The notes beneath the pieces were generated by a model. The model saw only the letters and a list, made by a program, of their open reading frames with translations, made no database searches and was not told the DNA's origin. Shown one piece after another: positions 13,077 to 26,743 of a stretch of DNA of 64,000 nt (within the stretch, counting starts at the first letter, position 1; each line of letters begins with the position of its first letter). The DNA is taken from NCBI GenBank assembly GCA_050084985.1, contig JBITNC010000001.1:104160001-104224000 (forward strand). The letters are read 5' to 3'. The position numbers and the translations under genes were made by a program. The DNA is from Nageia nagi (Eukaryota; Pinophyta).

Positions 13077-16000
13077 TGTATGTCACGACCCATCTCAAGC
13101 CATTGTTGAGCTCAACCACCATCTAGGATTTGAATGGATTACGTATGTATAATGTTGTGGTAATGACAAGTTTGATATGGTAACATGTATCATTTTGTGA
13201 AAAATTGATGCTAGCTTCAAGATGTTTTGACATAGGTCACATGATGGAGAAGCGATCCAAAGACCCTATGGATGAAAGGTGAATTAGTGATGGGAACAAA
13301 AGGGTAGGAGGAGGAAATGATTGGTGTGATTCACTAACACACCCTATGACCATAATAAATCATTAAGATGCATGTAGGAGAATTGCTATGATTGTCAATT
13401 TCTTGATGAAAATATATTTGCAAAATTATGTGGATTAACCTTACTCTGCAGGATGAGATGACCGTCATAGGTAAAGATGTGTTTTTCCTTGTTTGGTATT
13501 TTTGAAATTTAAATTTTGAAATGGAGGGGAAAAGGGATATACCTTATTTAAATATGAAAATATATATAAGATTAGAAACATATATTTAATGGGATAAAAG
13601 TTGAATATTAGTGTTTATATTATTGTCACATAGGGCTAATAGTAAAAACACTATTAGATAGAAGCTAACGTATCCTTGTGGTATTACAAGATATTTATTA
13701 GCTAAAAAAATAATAGAGTAATGATTCTACTTAGTTTTATTTTTTATGTTAGCTATGGATAAGAGTTGGCACTAAATTGTCAGTTAATGAAAAAGGCTCT
13801 AAAGTATTAAATGCCATTAAAATCATTTACAAATTTAAGCAAACCTACCCCTAAGACATTATTAAATGTATGAAGATATGTCCATTTGGACATAGTTTAA
13901 TAACTATAAATAAAGGAGTAGAGCTTAGAAAAGTACCTACCTATTTGTCTATCTCTTTGTATTTTATTTTTTGTTATTCTCAAGCTTGGATTACATGTAG
14001 AAAAGAAGTCTCTCTTCCTTCTCGAAGTAAAGATGTATTCTTTTCATTTTTTTAGTTTTGAATTGATGTATTTAATGATTTGTATGAAAGAAATGTTTGA
14101 ATAAATTTTATAGAATTAATTGTGATAAAGTTCTTATATTATGTGATAAGATATATTGATTGTTTTATTTGTTGCAACACATGTGAAGGTTGGTACCATG
14201 TTTTTTCCTTAAAAAGTAAAGGGATGGGACCTTATTAGCTTAGCTTTTATTAAATTTGTTGCTGGAAACTTCTTTTTAAACATTTTTTGATATTTTTGAG
14301 GAAACTAGTCAAATATTTACTCCCTGTATCCTCTCATGTGAGATTTGGTAATCTTTTAAATTATTAATATGGTATTCTCCTTCTTGTGTTATCCATACTA
14401 AGTATTTTGATTTAATATACATTTTTTATATATGTCCATTTGGGTATTCATTAATATATGGTATAAAACCTTTCCAATTACTATTTCATAGATGGTCATA
14501 TCTTCTCTTCAAGCCTCTATATACATATACTAGACAAATTGTCGTCAAAAGAATTAGAATTATTTTCAAATAATTCTGATGATCCTCCATCCTCACTTAG
14601 TGCTTATAAACTAAAAATAATGGGAAAGAATTTTGATTCTAGCTTTTTCTCCTGTTGCCCAGCATCTACGTATTCCTCTATGATTTGCTTAAAGAGCTTC
14701 CTCCATAGTCAAAGGTAGAATTCCTTTACCTTCTTCTAAGAATTCTCACAATGTTTATTAATGAATTCATGACCAGAGTGCAAGATTAAAGCTATATGTC
14801 CCTATAGTCAATATGAAATTGTAGCCTTTCCTCTGGGTGCGTATCACTAGTACTGCGCACTGATCCGATCAAAATTCTATCAAATGATAAATTGATCCCT
14901 ATGGTTAAGAAATGCATAAGGTATCCATTCTATGTATACTCAAAATTAGCGTAGCAATTATCAAGTGCACTGTGAGTTCTAGTAGCATATGCAGATAACG
15001 TATCGAGTCCAAATTGGAATGCGCTTGTTGAAAATATTCTATTTAGTCTTATGCAATTCTAAATAATTTTGTTAGAATATAAATTATGCTCCCTTGTATC
15101 CACGCAATCCTAAATCTGTTTAGTTAGATTATTATGTTAATACTTCTTTGTACTCATTTAATCTGTTAGATAGATTTTAATTAGTGATTGATTACAAAAG
15201 GTTTGATAATGGATATGATGAATAATGATTTGGTTACTTTACCAATCATTTTCTTACTATGTATACGCGAAGAAAGGAGATATTTTAACACATAATGCCA
15301 CCATTTAATGATAATTAGGAGTGGTATAGTCTACGACTTTATGAAACATTCTCATAAACATTTTCATACCTTTTGATTCCCTTATAGCACCATATAGTAG
15401 GTTAATGTATAATCTTGACTGTAGAACTATAAGAATATGAAATATATGTGTGAATAATAATAAAAATAATTTAAAATGAATGAATGACATTTAATGTGAT
15501 ATTAATTCTTTGTTAGTAATAGTTTATAAAGATAAAGATAAATTAAATGGGAATTCAAAATTTATATATATATATGATAAAATTGTAGTTTATAGATTTT
15601 AAAATAGACTAGATTAAAATATTTTATTGGTTTTTGGTTTGTCACAATTACGAAATTTGATGTTTAGAAGGTAAATAAGACTTTAGTATGCAAATAAATT
15701 ACTTATAAGGATTTGATTATATTTGAGATGAATTATCACATATTAAAAAAATATGACCAAGGAAGGGAGATGATTACTCTTGAGTTTCATAAATAAATTT
15801 GCATACATAATGGTCAAATTTTAAAAAGGATTATCCTCATCCTCCTCCTTACTACTACTCAATCCACTCACCAAGTTCTAAGGAAATGTTCGATGCTTGT
15901 TGCTCAAAGAATAATGGAGATGCTTGATGCTCGTTGCTTGAAGATCATTAGATGTGTCCCATGACAAGGCAAAGAATGATTTACCAATTAACATATTATA

Positions 16001-17443
16001 CTTCCTTTATATTACAAAAAGATGATGAATTACTACTTCAAAATCATTGTATTAGGCTTATGATGTATTAATATTCTTGTAATAAGTTTATAAAGCTATG
16101 TCAATACCTTAGATGTTGACAAATGAAGTTATAAATTGTATTCAAACTTCTTGTAATTGATTATTAACTTAGAAATGCTTAATGAGGATTATGTTGTATG
16201 CATATGTTGTTAGTATATTTAAGGATAACTGAAAGGTAGATGAATTTGTTATCTATTTATTATTAACATTATGAGTACAATTTGTGATATCTTGGGGACC
16301 CTTGGAATTAAATTAGATATCTATGGAGCCCAATGGATAAATAGAATCATTTAGGATCTTTTTGGATGAATGCAAGAAACAAATTGGAAAACCTTTGCCA
16401 ATTAAATCTACCTTGCTAAAAAATAAATAAAAAGAATATTCCTTGCATGAGGACCACTCAGCATCGCATTACTTTTGTAGCAATACTAGCTAGATCTTTT
16501 CCAATGACTTGCTACTTTACATATGCAAGAGAATATTTAAAAACTAGATTCATATACATGATACAATATGTAAAGGATAAATAAGAATCATGTGACTTTC
16601 TCAATAAACCTATAATTTAAACTTCTGAGGTATCCCTTATGGGAAGGAATAAAAGATGTTAAACCCTAGAACTTATCTTGTACCCTATTCATTATTCAAA
16701 AACATTAGTTTATGGTTAGTATAATATAAGTGGTTCTTTTTGTCAACACACTTAAAAATAAATTAGACTAAACAACCACTTAAGGATATTATTTGATATG
16801 CATGGCTTTCCAAGTATGGCATGGAGATGCCAAACCACATGGTGGGACTAGCTGATAGTTATAGGTAGGTTAATACTCATATCCTTTGATACATAAGTTA
16901 GATAGGGATAGCAATAAGAAAAATTGCTATTACTAGGTGAGGGTAACTAGTAGTCATACCAGTTGTAATTAGTAGATAAGGGTATGATGATTATTGTATA
17001 GGTAATGCTACCTTCTCATAAGAAAAATTTTCTAGGATAAGTTAATAGCTCCTATGATATGAGGAGTTATCATTAGATGATGATGACTAACTTAGTGGAA
17101 GCACGATCCCTCGGGTGTTATGGGCTCCGAGTAGAAAATCATTACGTTGAAATAAAAAATCCTATTGCACACACGATATGGAATATGAATGGTGAGGTTA
17201 CATTTGAGGCATCTTTTCAATCGAAGTAGTGTTGAAACGTGAACAACAAAAGCATTTGTCAAGGTTGGTTATCCTGGGTTCCTAGCCAATCTTACCATGT
17301 GAGTATTACACTAACTAGCAACATTATTAAGCTCATCTGGGATTGCTTGGTTCATTTCTAGAATAATGAGTGTTAAATTAAATAAAAAAAATTAGGTATA
17401 AAATTTAGGGTTTTGGTTGGTGAAAATAAGTGGATGCATTGCA
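13077..17443 (+). repeat. Gypsy LTR2 (about 4.4 kb)
   Basis: Starts TGTATGTCACGACCC after the purine tract and ends GCA directly before the primer-binding site. It aligns along most of its length with LTR3 and LTR4. Relative to LTR3 it lacks about 150 bp near 16,270 (equivalent to LTR3 about 25,410-25,570). It serves as 3' LTR of unit 1 and 5' LTR of unit 2. Confidence 0.9.
13905..13912 (+). promoter_or_regulatory. LTR2 TATA box
   Basis: TATAAATA in the context AACTATAAATAAAGG, 828 bp from the LTR start, matching the other three LTRs. Confidence 0.65.
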
Positions 17444-17462
17444 TTGGTATCAAAGCATTAAG
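17444..17462 (+). other. Primer-binding site, internal 2
   Basis: TTGGTATCAAAGCATTAAG, one base from the canonical initiator-Met tRNA complement TGGTATCAGAGC, immediately after the LTR2 end. Confidence 0.85.
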
Positions 17463-20400
17463 TTCAAACTCTTGAGTTTATGATCAATGACTCTTTTGCT
17501 GTAAAAAGTTTAAGAAGTCTAGATAAGAATGAATGAATTGAATAATAATATCATTTGGTTAACTCAGGTTATGGTAATCTAAATACATGTAAATAGAGCT
17601 TTAAGAAACTCATGACAAGGTGCTTCCAATAGACTTCCTGTAAATGCCAATGCCAATGCCAATGAAAATAAAACAAATGTTAGAGGCCAAATTGGAAATT
17701 TTAGAGGTTGAAATGCTAGAGGTGGAATAATGAGGAATGTCAATTGGTAAGTTCCTACAAATATTAGTGAGAATTCATCTAACCATTCTAATAAGAATAA
17801 TGGAGGTGAAGAAGGTATCATGAGACTCAAAGAGTAGGTGGTAGAGTAGCAAGAACTGATAAATAATCTACTTAGTCAGAGAGTTGATCCTTCAAGAAAA
17901 GAATCTGATCTAGTACTTCTAACATAAGTAAGATCAAGTGGAATGAACAACCAGCTTCAGGAAAGGATCAAACAAGAATTTGCATTTGATCTAAAGAAAG
18001 CTCAAATACCCAAGTTTAATGGAAAGCATGAAGGTGACCATGTAGAAATATGGTTAGAGGAGGCCAAAAATTACTTCTCAATGAAAATTCTATCATGAAA
18101 AACCAAATCCATGTGGGATACCTATATATTTTAAGATATTGCTCTCAAATGGTGTAATGCCTACAAAGTTGGGCATGGAATCTAGTATTTGAAGTGGATG
18201 GAATTTGTGGAAGCATCCTAGAAGAGATTTATCCTTTAGGTTTATTTCAATAAGAAATATGAGTAATATTATACACTTCAAGAAGGTTCTATGAGTGTGC
18301 ATACCTATCATCAAAAGTTTGTTAAACTTCTTATGTATGTTTTAGATGATAAAAATTAGTTAAAGGTTCATAGATTCCTTATGGGGTTGGATTCCAAGAT
18401 TAAGAATGTGGTTAATGTCCTAAACCCTAAGACATTGGAATAAGCTTATGATCTAGATAAGAGAGCTAAAAGTAATTTAGGCATAACAAAAACCCATATG
18501 AATTATGTACCAGATGAAAAGATAAGGAATGTTCCCAAAGGAATAGAGGTACTGAGCAACAAGGTTTGCATAATGATAGTAGAAATGTCAATCAAAATCA
18601 TAAGGATGGAAATTTTTAAAGGTTTGAGAAGAAACAACCTATAAATAAGGGTTTCAAAAAGAAGGGTTTCCAAAAAAAGAATCAACATTTTAGAAGATAG
18701 GATCAAAACCTTAGGAAAAGAAGTCAAGGATTTAGGAACCTAAGCCATAGATTCCCTAAGAAAAGAAATAACCAATATGTACCTAAGGATAACAACATAG
18801 AGAAAAAGAAAGCTACATGAGATGGATGTTGGAACTATAGTGAAGAACATTATATAAATCAATGCTCTTTTAAGATAGAACCACAAAAGGATCATCAAAT
18901 TTTTGTAGTGACTGGATTAGGATAAGCTCAATGACAAGCTACACCTCTCTAAATCTTGGGTAAAATTTTTGGCAAATCTTTTCAAATTTTAATAGATTGT
19001 GGTATAACAAATAGTTTCATTTCAAATTATTTACTTAAAGACATGATTAAGGCATAAAAAGTTTTAACAAATGGATCGAAAGTAGAGTTTGGGTCCATTA
19101 AAAAGTGTTATGTCAAACAATGTTTTAGAAATGTTGAAATCGAATTACCCAAGGGAATTATTGTATGAGATTTGTATTGGAATGTTGAAATCAATTTCTG
19201 GAGAGATAGATGGAATATACTGACTTATTATAAAACTAATACAGGATGTTTAGTGATCAAGGACCATTTGAATCTTACTTGATCACAACCACACAAATGA
19301 AAAGAAGTATTAGAGAAAAGGAAATGACCTTTGTACTTATGGTCAAAGAAGTAGAAGAAGATAAATATGTAGAAATGTTAAACAAGTATCTAGTGATGAG
19401 AGAATATAAGGATGTATTTCCCAAGGAACTATCAGTTCAACCTCCAAAATGAGAATTTGACATCTTAATAGATCTAGTGCCAGAAGCTGAGCCAGTCTTT
19501 AGAACCCCATATATAATGAACACCATTGAGATGCAAGAGTTAAAGGTGTAGTTACAAGATCTTTTGGAGAAAGGGTTAATAAAGCCTAATGTATCAACAT
19601 AGGGAGCTCCTATATTATTTGTCAAAAAGAAGGATGGAGCACTAATTCACCATCAAGAATAGATATTCTCTACCTAGGATTGATGATTTGTTTGACCATC
19701 ATAAAGATGTTGCTATCTTTTCAAAGATAAACTTAAGATCAAGTTACCATCAATTAAGGATACAAGAATTAGATACCCATAAGACAACATTCAAGATTGG
19801 ATATGGACATTATAAGTTTATGGTCTTATCATTTGGATTTAGGAATACTCTTACAACATTTATGAATCTAATTAACATTGTTTATTAAGAATACTTAGAT
19901 AAAATTTTATTACACTTTCTAGATTATATCCTTATATACACAAGGAATGAGGAGGAACATAACCATCATTTAAGATAGCCTTAGAAGTTTTGAGATGACA
20001 TTAGCTATATGGTAAATTATCTAAGTGTGATTTTTATGTTTCTCACATTCAATACTTAGGTTACATTATTTCTGCCAAAGGAATCTTAGTTGAACCAAAA
20101 AATATAGAAGAAATAATGAGTTGGCATGTGCCAACAAATGTGACTAAGCTAAGAAGTTTCATAGGATTAGCTGGATATTATAGAAGATTGGTTAAGTATT
20201 TTTCAAAGATAGCCAATTCTATCACCAGCCTACAAAAGAAAAATAAAGTGTTTAAGTGGATTGAAAAGTGCAAAAAAGCTTTTGCAACCCTAAAAGAAAA
20301 CTATAGCTTTACACTAGTTCTCATTATCCCTGACCCACATGGTGATTTTATAGTATGTGTAGATGCATTGTTAGAAGGTTTTTATGGTGTATCATCATAA

Positions 20401-22212
20401 ACTGAAAATCTCATAGCATATGAATTTAGAATTTTAAATCCATATAAGTTGAATTATGCTACACATGATCTTGAGTTTGCAGCTATATTGCATGCACTAA
20501 AGATGTGGAGGCATTACTTGCTAGGAAAACCTTTCAAATTAGAAATAAATTATCAAAGTTTGAAATACTTATTCACTCAATTTGAATTAAATGCTAGGAA
20601 AAGGTAATGTATGGAATTACTCATTAAATATGATTTTGGTATTGTGTATATCAAGGGTAAGGAAAATAAGGTGGTCGATGTATTAAGTTGGAGAAGACTT
20701 ATAAATGTCATGACAAGAAGCTAGTTCAACTTTTTTGATCAAGTGAGAATCTTGCAATAAGAGGATTTGTAATGCAAATTCATTAGGAAAATGATAGAAA
20801 AAAGGTAAATTTTTATCTTAAGACTTTGCTAAAAAAGATGGAATTTTGTAATTTAGAGATAGATTAGTCATATTAGAAAAAGGAGATTTAAGAAATTTAA
20901 TCTTACAAAAAGCCCATTGTCCTCCATATGCAGCACATATGGGAGGCATGAAGATGAATGAAGACTAAAAAAACAAATTCTACTTGGATGGAATGATGAA
21001 GGATAAATGTAAATTTTGTGGTAAAAGCCTTAGAATGTCAAAAAGTGAAAGCAAAACATTAGCCTTTAGGTGGATAATTGTGTCTCCATGATATTTTTAA
21101 ATAGAAATGACAAGCAATTTCAATGGATTTCATAGTTTGTTTACCAAAAAATAGATTTTATCATGACACCATATTGATTGTGATCAATAAGTTAACCAAG
21201 GTTGATCATTTTATACATGGTAATAGCACAAATGATGCCCTTATTATAGCTATTAAATTTGAACATGAAATCTTCAGATAGCATGGAATTCCTAAAGTGA
21301 TAATCTTAGATAGGGATTCTTAACTTTTGTATTTTGGAGATCATTCAAAAAGGAATGGGGTGTAAATTTAAATATGAGCTCAACTTATCATCATGAGATA
21401 TATAGATAGATACAATGTGTAAATAAAATTCTAGAAGATAAATTTAGAATGTATTGCATGGAACCAAATACTAAATAGGAAGATTATCTTTATTTGGTTG
21501 AGTTCGCATATAATAATGGTTGTCATTCATCTTTAGGAATAGCTCCTTTTAGAAGCCTTATATGAAGAAGATGCAAAACTCTTTGAACTTTGAATAATTA
21601 GAAAGATCAAGTGATTATCCATATAAAAATGTTAAAACAAATGGAGGAGCAGCTAAACTACATTCAACAAAAGTTGAAGAAGGTTACAGACAGATAAAAG
21701 AGTTATGTTGATCTTAAGAGAACTCATTGAGAATTTGTTATAGATTAAGGTCTTTTTACAAGTCTAAACCATGAAAGTTGCCTTAAAATCAACTAAATGG
21801 ATCTCTATTTTGTTGTTCCTTTTGAAATTTTGAAAAAGAAGAGCCTAGTAACCTATAAACTTTTCTTGCTACTAAATTTTTCCAAAATGCATGATGTATT
21901 TCATGTCTCCTTGTTATGAAAATATGTTAATGAACTTCTCATGTTATGAATTTTTTTTAATTACAGATGTTGAATCTTCATGCCATTGAAGTACTCCCTA
22001 TCAAGATCTTAGCTTTTACGAATAGAAAGCTAAGAAATAGGGAAATTAATGAATGTCCAATACAATGGGATAAATATTCTGAATCATCTTTTACATAGAA
22101 GATATAGGCATTATAAAGAGATAATTTCCATATTTATTTGATTGATTAAGTATGTGAAACTTTTGTAAGTTTTTATTTGTATATATAAACACAAGGGACT
22201 GTGTTCCCTTTC
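17463..22212 (+). pseudogene. Gypsy internal 2: broken gag-pol
   Basis: Second copy of gag-pol. Near 17,640 gag carries a short AATGCC hexamer repeat; its core around 18,000-18,480 includes AQIPKFNGKHEGDHVEIWLE. The zinc knuckle (18,827-18,865) is C-x2-Y-x4-H-x4-C, lacking the second cysteine. A protease-like LIDCGITNSFIS lies near 18,985-19,025. An open stretch (19,246-19,452) links protease to RT and ends in DVFPKELSVQPP. RT (about 19,440-20,240) has a stop (19,600-19,602) at the conserved W of SPWGAP and a deletion of roughly 60-70 bp at about 19,640. Its catalytic box (19,916-19,927) reads FLDY, so one of the two catalytic aspartates is gone. RNase H is at about 20,280-20,700; degraded integrase follows to about 21,580. 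Dead copy. Confidence 0.88.
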
Positions 22213-22219
22213 AAGGGGG
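22213..22219 (+). other. Polypurine tract before LTR3
   Basis: AAGGGGG immediately before the TG of LTR3, same context as before LTR2. Confidence 0.75.
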
Positions 22220-25200
22220 TGTATGTCACAACCCACCTCAAGACATTATTGAGCTCAAGTACCATCAGGGATTTGAATGGATTATATGTGTATAATGTTA
22301 TGCTAATGATGAGTTTGATGTGGGAACATGTATCATTTTGTAAAAATTTGATGCTAACTTCAAGATGTTTTGACATAGGTGATAGGATGGAGAAGCAATC
22401 ATAAGACCTTATAGACCATAGGTGAATTGGTGATAGGAATGGAAGGGTAAAAGAGAAATGATTGGCATTGATTCATTGACACACCCTATGACCATTATAA
22501 GTCATGTAGATGCATGTAGGAGAATTGCTATGATTATCAATTTCTTGATGAAAATATGTTTATAAAAATATGTGGAATAACCTTAATCTATAGGATGAGG
22601 TGATCATCCCAGGTAAAGATATCTTTTCCTTTGTTTGGTACTTTTAAAATTTAAATTTTAAAATGGAGAGAAAAAAGGGATATACCTTATTTAAATATGA
22701 AAATTTATATAAGGTTAGAAGCATATATTTAACAGGATAAAAGTTGAATATAAGTGTTCATATTATTGCGACATAAGGTTAATAGTAAAAACACTATTAG
22801 ATAGAGACTAAGGTCTCCTTGTGGTATTACAAGATATTTAATAGCTAAAAAAATAATAAAGTAATGACCCTATCTAATTTTATTTTCTTGTGTTAGGTAT
22901 GGATAAGAGTTGGTACTAAATTGTTAGTTAATAAAAAAAGTTTTAAAGTATTAAATATTTTTACAGTTATTTAAAACTTTAAGAAAACCTACCCCCAAGA
23001 AATTATTAAAGGTGTGAATAGATGTCTATTTGGACACACTTGAACCCTTTTAGCTATAAATAAAGGTGTAGAGCATTAAAAAAATACCTACCTACCTTTT
23101 TTTCTCTTTGTATTTTATTTTTGGTTATTCTCAAGCTTGAATTACATAAAGAAAAGAAGTCTCTCTTCCCTCTCTAAGTCAAGGTGCATTCTTTTCATTT
23201 TTTTAGTTTTGAATTGATATATTTTATGAGTTGTATGAAAGCAATTTTTGAATAAATTTTATGGAATTAATTGTGATAAAGGTCTTATATTATATGATAG
23301 GACATATTGATTGTTTTAGTTGTTGTAATGCATGTGGAGGTTGCTACCATGTATTTTCCTTAAAAAGAAAATGGATAGAACTTTATTAGCTTTTTTTTTT
23401 TTTAAATTTAATGATAGAAAATTCTTTTTATACATTTTGTGATATTTTTGAAGAGCCTAATCAAATATTTACTCCCTATATCCTTACGTGCCAGATTTGG
23501 CAATATTTTGAATCATTAATATAGTATTCTCCCTCTTATGTTATCCATAGTAAACATTTTGATTTTATATACATTTTGCATATATGACCATTTGGGTATT
23601 CACTAATATTTAATATTTGGTGTAAAACCTTTCCAATTACTATTTGACAGATAGTCATCTCCTCTCTTTGAGCCTCCATATAGATATACCAGATAAATTG
23701 TCTGCCTCCATTCTCACTTGGTGCTTATGAAGTAAAAATAATGGGAAAGAATTTCGATTCTGGCTTTTTTTATTATCTCTTAGCATCTACGTATTCCTCT
23801 ATGATTTGCTTACAGAGCTTCCTACATAGTCAGAAGTATTCTTCTAAGAATTCTCACAATGTTTATTAATGAATGGATGACCAGAGTGCAAGATTATAGC
23901 TATATGTCCCTGCGATCACTATGAAAATGTAGCCTTTCCTCTGGGTGCGTATCACTAGTATTGCCCTCTGATTCGATCTGAATTCTATCAAATAATGAAT
24001 CGATCCCTGTGGTTAAGAAAAGTCTAAGGCATCCATCCTATGTCTACTCAAAATCAGCGTAGAAATTATCAAGTGCACTGTGATTACCAGCAGCGTATGC
24101 AAAGAAAGTAGGGAGTCCGAATCGGAATGCGCTTGTTGAAAATATTCTATTTGGTCTCATCCAATTCTAAATCATTTTGTTAGAATTTAAATGATTCTCC
24201 CTTGTATCCGCAATATCCTAAATCTGTTTAGTTAGATTATTATGTTAATACTTCTTCTTTGCACTCGCGTAGTCTGTTAGATGGATTTTATTTAATGATT
24301 GATTGCAAAGGTTTGTTAATGGATATGATGAATAATGATCTGGTTACTGTACCAATCATTTTCCTATTGTGTATACGCGAAGATGGGAGAGATATTTAAC
24401 CCGTGATGCCACCATTTAATGATAATTAGGAGTGGTATAGTCTACAACTTTATGGAACATTCTCTAATATGTTTTCACACCTTTTGATTCCCTTACAGCA
24501 CCATATAGTAGGTTAATGTATAATTTTGAGTGTATAACTATATGAATATGAAATTTGTATGTGAATAATAATAAATAATAATAAATAAAATAAAATAAAA
24601 TATATCTATAAAATTTAATGTGATATTAATTCCTTATTAAAAGAAGGGATTATTAGTAATAGTTTAGAAAGATAAAGATAAATTAGATGGAGTTTGAAAT
24701 TATATATATATAAAGTAGTAGTTTATGTATTTTAAAATTACATGGGTTAAAATATTTTTATCTTTTGTTTTTGATTTGTAATAATTACCAAGATTGATGT
24801 TTAGAAGGTAAATAAGATCTTAGTATGCAAATAAATTAATTATCAAGATTGGATTATACTTGAGATGAAATATCACAGATTAATAAAATATGATCAAGAA
24901 AGGGAGATGATTACTCCTAAGGTACATAAATGAATTTACATACATAATGGTCAAATTTTAAAAAGGGTTCTCCCAATCCTCCTCCTTCCTAGTACTCGAT
25001 CCACCAACCAAGCTTCAAGGGAATGTATGATTCTTGTTGTTGAAGAATGATAGAGATGCTTGATGCTCGTTGCTTGAATATCATTGGGTGTGTCCCATGA
25101 CTAGGCAAAGAATGATTCACCAATTAACATGTTATACTTCCTTTGTATTAAAAAAGGATAATGAATTACCAATTCAAAATCATTGTATTAGCCTTATGAT

Positions 25201-26724
25201 GTATTAATGTTCTTGTAACAAGTTTATGAAAGCTATGTCATTACCTTAGATGTTGAAAAATGAAGTTATGAGATGTATTCAAACTTCTTGTAATTGATTA
25301 TTAACTTAGAAATGCTTAATAAGGGTTATGTTGTATGTATCTCTTGTTAGTATACTAAAGGATAAATGAAACTTTGATGAATTTGTTATCTCTTTATAAA
25401 TATCATTATTATATGCTAAGTTTTATGCTTTGATAAATAGGAATAAGAATTAATACTTCTTAGGTATTAGTCGTAGATGTATTAGGTTGTTAATCTTGAC
25501 AAATCCAAAATTATTCCAATAACTTAAAATCAACTCTAAACTAAAGTTAAGGTTCCAAATGATAATTTGTCAGCATTTGAGATATCTTAAGGACTCTTGG
25601 AATCAAATTGGATATCGATGGACCTAATGGATAAATAGAATCATTCAAGATCTTTTTGTATGAATGCAAAAAAAAAATAACAAAGAACCTTCACCAATTA
25701 AACTTACTTTGTTAAATAACAAATAAAAAGAATATTTTTAGCATGAGCACAAATCAAGGTTGCATTACTTTTGTAGCAATAGTGGCTAGATCTTTCTTAA
25801 TGACTTATTACTTTATGTATGCAAGAGAAATTTTAAAAAGTAGATTCATATATGTGATACAATGCATATGGGATAAATAAAAATCATTTAACTTTTGAAT
25901 AAACCTATAACCATAACTTTTGAGACACACCTCATGGGAAAAATTGAAAGATGTTAAACCCTATAACTTATCTTATACCCTTTTCACTATTTTGAAACAT
26001 TAGTCTATGGTTAGTAGAATATAGGTGGTTCTTATTTTCAATACACTTAAGAATATATTAGACTTAACAATCACTTGAGGATATTTTTTAATATCCATGG
26101 CTCCCAAAGTTATAGGCATAAGGATATCAAACCAAATGGTGGGACTAGATGATAGTTATGAGTAGGTTAGTACTCATATCCTTTGATAGATGAGTCAAAT
26201 GAGGATAACAATAACAAAAACTACTATTACCAAGTGAAGGTAAGTAGTAGTCATACCATTTACAGTTAGCAAATAGGGGTATGATGATTATTCCACTAGT
26301 GATGCTACTTGCTCATAAGAAAACTTACCTATGATAAGTTAATTGATTCGATGAGACTAAGACTTATCATCAAGTGATGATCAATAACTTAGTGGAAGTG
26401 TGATCTCTCAGATGTTATGAATCATAAGTAAAAAACTATTACACTATAATAAGAAAGCCTATTTTACACATGATGTGGAATAGGAATTATGAGGTTACAT
26501 TTGAGGCATCTTCTTAATAGGATGAATGTTGAAAAGTGAATTCCATAAAAGTTTATCGGAGTTGGTTACCCCAAGTTCTTGGCCAATCTTGCCATGTGAA
26601 TGGTGACCTAGCTAATCACATTAATAAGCTTATGTTGCTTAAAATAATGAGTGTTAAATTAAATAAAAAAAATTAAGTCTAAAATTTAAGATTTTGGTTA
26701 GTCAAAATAAGTAGATGTGTCACA
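22220..26724 (+). repeat. Gypsy LTR3 (4.5 kb, most complete)
   Basis: Starts TGTATGTCACAACCC and ends CACA before the primer-binding site. It is the longest LTR and the best reference for the family. It contains the TATA box, the GC-richer block (about 23,760-24,380) and an AT-rich 3' third. Bases 22,780-23,318 are identical to 32,049-32,587 in LTR4, although sequence on both sides differs by roughly 10-15% by eye. Confidence 0.92.
23055..23062 (+). promoter_or_regulatory. LTR3 TATA box
   Basis: TATAAATA in AGCTATAAATAAAGG, 835 bp into the LTR, inside the segment identical to LTR4. Confidence 0.65.
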
Positions 26725-26743
26725 TTGGTACCAAAGCATCAAG
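26725..26743 (+). other. Primer-binding site, internal 3
   Basis: TTGGTACCAAAGCATCAAG after the LTR3 end; initiator-Met tRNA type with two changes. Confidence 0.82.
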